Below are positions 50,998 to 54,144 of a DNA stretch of 54,144 nt, piece after piece. Position 1 is the first letter of the stretch. Every line of letters starts with the position of its first letter. Origin of the DNA: Flavobacteriales bacterium (GTDB lineage: Bacteria > Bacteroidota > Bacteroidia > Flavobacteriales_F > PHOS-HE28); the NCBI GenBank assembly GCA_020635725.1, contig JACJZF010000015.1, forward strand, positions 1 through 54,144. The letters run 5' to 3'. Made by a program: the position numbers and the translations under genes. The notes beneath the pieces were generated by a model, which ran no database searches, was not told the DNA's origin, and was given only the letters and a program-made list of their open reading frames with translations.

Positions 50998-53900
50998 ATG
51001 AAGGAAGACTACGCCGGAACTCCCTCCGCCTCTGCTCCTCTTGCAAACCTGACCCACGCCTCGCTGCTGAGCGTGCTCTTGATGTTCTGCCCAGCCCTGT
51101 TGCTGGCGCAGGCCTTCCCCATCTTCAACGGCACCAGCAACACCTGCGTGGGGGCATTCCTCGATAGCGGAGGGCAAGGCGCCAGCGGCTACGGCAACAA
51201 CGAGAACTACACCTACACGATCTGCCCCGACACGCCCGGCGGCGCCATCTCGCTGAACTTCCTCACCTTCAACCTGAGCACGGCGGGCGCGGCTCCGGTG
51301 GATTTCATGGCCATTTACGACGGCAACAGCACCGGGGCGCCGCTGCTCGGCACGTGGACCGGAACAGGCTTGCAGGGCCAGGTGGTTTCCGCCTCGGCCA
51401 GCAACAGCAGCGGCTGCCTTACGGTGGTCTTCCGCAGCAACAACAATGGCACAGGGGTCTTCGCGGCCACCATCACCTGTTACCAGCCATGCATCCGCCC
51501 CACCGCCGTGGCCACGCACGGCCCAACGAACCCCATGCTGATCTGCGCAGGGGAGAGCGTCACCTTCAACAGTAGCGGCTCCTTCGCGGCACCCGGCTTC
51601 AACATCGCGAACCGCACCTGGGACTTCGGTGATGGCACCGTGCTGAACAACGCGCCGGCCGTGGTCTCCCACACCTACGCGCAGCCCGGCGGCTACATCG
51701 CGCAGCTCTACCTCACCGACAACAACGGCTGCGCCAGCACCAACCGCGTGGATCTGGTGGTGGAAGTGGGTACCACGCCCACGTTCGCCGGAACCGGTGG
51801 AGCGCTCACCGGTTGCGCGGGCGAGACGCTCTGCCTGAATGGTGTGGTGAACGCGACGACATGGAACGAGACGCCGGACCCGAATCTCGGCGGGGGCGTG
51901 TTCCTCCCGGACAATGTGGGTGAGTGCTTCGAGAGCATGGTGTCCTTCACCCAGTTCCCGCCCGGCGCCACGTTGAACAACGTGAATGATCTGCTCTCGA
52001 TCTGCATGTCGATGGAGCACTCCTTCATCGGCGACCTGGTGATCAATATCATCAGCCCCACCGGCCAGACCGTGACCATGCACCAGCAAGGCGGTGGCAG
52101 CACGTTCCTCGGGATCCCTGTCGACAATGACTTCACCCCGAATGCGCAAGGCACCTGCTGGAATTACTGTTTCAGCCCCGCCGCCACGAATGGAACATGG
52201 GTGGACAACGCTGGCGGCACCTTGCCCAGCGGCACCTATGAGAGCCTGAACCCGCTGAGCGGGCTCTTGGGCTCACAGCTCAACGGCGGCTGGACCTTGC
52301 AGATCTGCGACCTCTGGGAGTCCGACAACGGTTTCCTGTGCGACTGGAGCATCGATTTCAATCCGGCGCTCTTCGACGACCTGATCACCTTCACCCCCGT
52401 GTACGGCGCCCAATGCGACAGCAGCTATTGGACGGGGCCGAGCATCACGAACACCAATGCGAGCTGCAATCAGGCCTGCGTGACCCCGCCCAGTGCCGGC
52501 AACTACAATTACACCTATCACGTCACCGACAACTTCGGCTGCTCCTACGACACCACGCTCACCGTCACGATCACGCCTCCGCCCCAGGTGAACGCGGGCC
52601 CCGATGTGAGCACGTGCAACACTCCCGTGCAGCTGAACGCGAACGTGGTGAGCGGCGGATTGCCGACCACTTGCAACTACACGTTGACCTTGTACGACGA
52701 GTTCGGTGATGGCTGGACGGGAATACTCGGTATCGGCTCGAATGGATCGAATGTGACGGTGACCGTCAATGGCACGCCCTATTCCTACTGGCTCAACGGG
52801 GGCTATCAAGCATCGGTGAGCATACCGGTATCCAGCGGCGCTGCGATATCCATCAGCTATACCGCCGGTAACATCTACAACGATGAGCAGTCCTTCACGC
52901 TCTTCAACGGAAGTGGCGGAGTCGTCTACGCATCGCCGCAGGATCCGGGCTCCGGGCAGTCGTGGAGCGGAACGGCTGCATGTCCAGGCGGCAGCTTCGT
53001 GTACAGTTGGTCTCCGACAGCCGGGCTAAGCAACCCGAACATCGCCAATCCGGTGGCCACGGTGGGCGGCACCACGCAATACTGCGTCACCGTGTACCAG
53101 CAGGGCCACCCTGCGTGCTCCACCACCGATTGCATGACCATTACGGTGGACAATCTCGTGGACCCTGGAACGAATGCGAACGTGGCGCTTTGCAGCAATG
53201 GTGGTGCGACCGATCTGTTCAGTCAGTTGGGAGGAACACCCACCGCTGGCGGCACATGGAGCGCGCCTGGTGGCGCTGCGCACAGCGGCTCGTTCGTGCC
53301 CGGAACCGATGCGCCAGGTCTGTACACGTACACGGTCGGCGGGGCGGGCGCGTGCGGCAATCCGGTGAGCAGCACGGTGAACGTGACCGTTTATCCCTTG
53401 CCTGTTGCAGGCAGCAGCACCAGCCTCGCCGTGTGCAGCACCGATGCGGCACAATCGCTCTTCGCGCTCTTAGGCCCAAGCGCCCAAGCCGGCGGTGCAT
53501 GGAGCGGGCCCTCAACCGTGACTAGCGGCAGCTACAACCCGGCAACCATGAACCCGGGTCTGTACACGTACACCGTGAGCGGAACCGCACCGTGCCCGAA
53601 TGCAACGGCGACCGTGGATGTGACCGAGAGCACACCGCCCGTTGCAGGCACAGACAACAGCATCACGCTGTGCAGCACGGGCTCACCGGTGGTGATGGTG
53701 ACTCAATTAGGCGGCAGCCCCGCAGGTAATGGCTCTTGGACCGGACCGGATGGCAGCGCCGTGTCGGGCGGCTTGAATCCGGCGATTGACCCGCAAGGGA
53801 TCTACGTCTATACCGTATCCGGGATTTCGCCTTGCCCGAATGCGATGGCCGAACTCACCGTGGTGATCAACACGCCACCTGATCCCGGCACCGATGGAAC

Positions 53901-54144
53901 GATCACCCTCTGCAGCAGCGATGCGCCTGCTTCTCTGTTCGCGCAGCTCGGCGGCACGCCCGATGCCGGCGGGACGTGGAGCGGTCCTTCCGCAGTGAGT
54001 GGTGGCATGATCGATCCCGCGACAATGCTCCCGGGCGCGTACACGTACACCGTGGCGGGAACGGCGCCCTGCCCCGATGAGAGCTCGACGGTGACCGTGG
54101 TGATCAACACGCCGCCCGATCCCGGCACCGATGGAACGATCACC
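50998..54144 (+). CDS. Giant CUB/PKD/P-domain exoprotein, 5' part
   Basis: An open frame of at least 1049 codons that runs off the window. Signal peptide to ALLLAQ, then the same order as the gene at 44412: CUB-like (GAFLDSGGQGASGY, IYDGNSTGAP), PKD (RTWDFGDGTVLNN), P-domain-like (CMSMEHSFIGDLVINI ... WTLQICDLWESDNGFLCDW). An Ig-like domain from about 52600 is interrupted by a separate domain (CNYTLTLYDEFGDGWTG...). From 53161 tandem Ig-like repeats of 79-81 residues begin. ATG 50998 is the first start after an in-frame stop at 50953. A type B C-terminal signal is expected downstream but not seen. Likely a secreted or surface adhesin. Confidence 0.88.
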   Translation, partial: MKEDYAGTPSASAPLANLTHASLLSVLLMFCPALLLAQAFPIFNGTSNTCVGAFLDSGGQGASGYGNNENYTYTICPDTPGGAISLNFLTFNLSTAGAAPVDFMAIYDGNSTGAPLLGTWTGTGLQGQVVSASASNSSGCLTVVFRSNNNGTGVFAATITCYQPCIRPTAVATHGPTNPMLICAGESVTFNSSGSFAAPGFNIANRTWDFGDGTVLNNAPAVVSHTYAQPGGYIAQLYLTDNNGCASTNRVDLVVEVGTTPTFAGTGGALTGCAGETLCLNGVVNATTWNETPDPNLGGGVFLPDNVGECFESMVSFTQFPPGATLNNVNDLLSICMSMEHSFIGDLVINIISPTGQTVTMHQQGGGSTFLGIPVDNDFTPNAQGTCWNYCFSPAATNGTWVDNAGGTLPSGTYESLNPLSGLLGSQLNGGWTLQICDLWESDNGFLCDWSIDFNPALFDDLITFTPVYGAQCDSSYWTGPSITNTNASCNQACVTPPSAGNYNYTYHVTDNFGCSYDTTLTVTITPPPQVNAGPDVSTCNTPVQLNANVVSGGLPTTCNYTLTLYDEFGDGWTGILGIGSNGSNVTVTVNGTPYSYWLNGGYQASVSIPVSSGAAISISYTAGNIYNDEQSFTLFNGSGGVVYASPQDPGSGQSWSGTAACPGGSFVYSWSPTAGLSNPNIANPVATVGGTTQYCVTVYQQGHPACSTTDCMTITVDNLVDPGTNANVALCSNGGATDLFSQLGGTPTAGGTWSAPGGAAHSGSFVPGTDAPGLYTYTVGGAGACGNPVSSTVNVTVYPLPVAGSSTSLAVCSTDAAQSLFALLGPSAQAGGAWSGPSTVTSGSYNPATMNPGLYTYTVSGTAPCPNATATVDVTESTPPVAGTDNSITLCSTGSPVVMVTQLGGSPAGNGSWTGPDGSAVSGGLNPAIDPQGIYVYTVSGISPCPNAMAELTVVINTPPDPGTDGTITLCSSDAPASLFAQLGGTPDAGGTWSGPSAVSGGMIDPATMLPGAYTYTVAGTAPCPDESSTVTVVINTPPDPGTDGTIT
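53161..54144 (+). repeat. Tandem Ig-like repeats of about 240 bases
   Basis: Four complete units start at 53161, 53404, 53641 and 53881 (243, 237, 240 and 237 bases) and a fifth starts at 54118. Each has the order PGT/AGT...LCS...LFxQLGGTP..GGTWSGP...PGxYTYTV.G.APCP. The last two unit boundaries are nearly identical in DNA (GTGGTGATCAACACGCC at 53860 and 54097, then a shared run into the next unit). Confidence 0.9.

Noticed and set aside
53161..54144. CRISPR-like or satellite repeat
   Set aside because: Units are about 240 bases, in frame with the coding sequence and encode conserved Ig-like residues; no short direct repeat with unique spacers.

Overview
The window is a gene-dense, GC-rich stretch of chromosome from a member of the Bacteroidota, most likely a GC-rich Flavobacteriales lineage. 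This is inferred from gene content. There are several cargo proteins of the type IX secretion system (T9SS) with type A or type B C-terminal signals, a PorE-like T9SS component, a fused SecDF, type III glutamine synthetase, the families DUF4290, DUF2851 and DUF4190, a purM-prfA-pyrF cluster, and a DnaJ with the reduced zinc region I associate with flavobacteria. Promoters follow the Bacteroidota -7 consensus TAnnTTTG/TAnnTTCG and no consistent Shine-Dalgarno is visible. I see no tRNA or rRNA gene, CRISPR array, insertion sequence or prophage. No gene-free gap exceeds 300 bases.

Layout. 1-11.1 kb: 3' part of a PcrA/UvrD helicase, an AT-richer orphan membrane gene, DUF4290-murA, a TlpA-like thioredoxin, grpE-dnaJ, DUF2167, adenine deaminase and a small lipoprotein. 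11.1-23.8 kb: GluQRS-like enzyme (-), a membrane pyrophosphatase with an OmpA-like C-terminal extension (+), a deoxynucleoside kinase (-), a GH3-family ligase with a secreted partner (-), DUF2797 (+), SppA (-), folK plus a second deoxynucleoside kinase (+), and an OmpA-like/TPR lipoprotein (+). 23.9-38.7 kb is almost all on the minus strand: purM-prfA-pyrF-DUF2851-PspC-K+ channel, porE, glnA (type III), tatA-Ca2+/Na+ antiporter, and a SecDF carrying an inserted OmpA domain. 38.9-54.1 kb is the surface and secretion region: a type A T9SS cargo with calcium-binding repeats, mdh (-), an ECF sigma factor followed by a membrane-anchored PKD protein ending in a gliding-type C-terminal domain, then three very large T9SS-type exoproteins in a row. 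The last runs off the window.

The most interesting observation is that two unrelated inner-membrane machines, the SecDF translocase motor and the ion-pumping pyrophosphatase, each carry a copy of the same OmpA-like module on their periplasmic side. The SecDF copy keeps the Asp and Arg expected to hold diaminopimelate of peptidoglycan. The pyrophosphatase copy has lost both. Other points of interest are Asp in place of the catalytic Cys of MurA, a pyrophosphatase whose gate glutamate appears to sit in helix 5, several promoters placed 4-5 bases before the start codon (probable leaderless mRNAs), an ECF sigma/PKD pair that looks like an envelope-sensing module, and nested and tandem domain expansion in the exoproteins.
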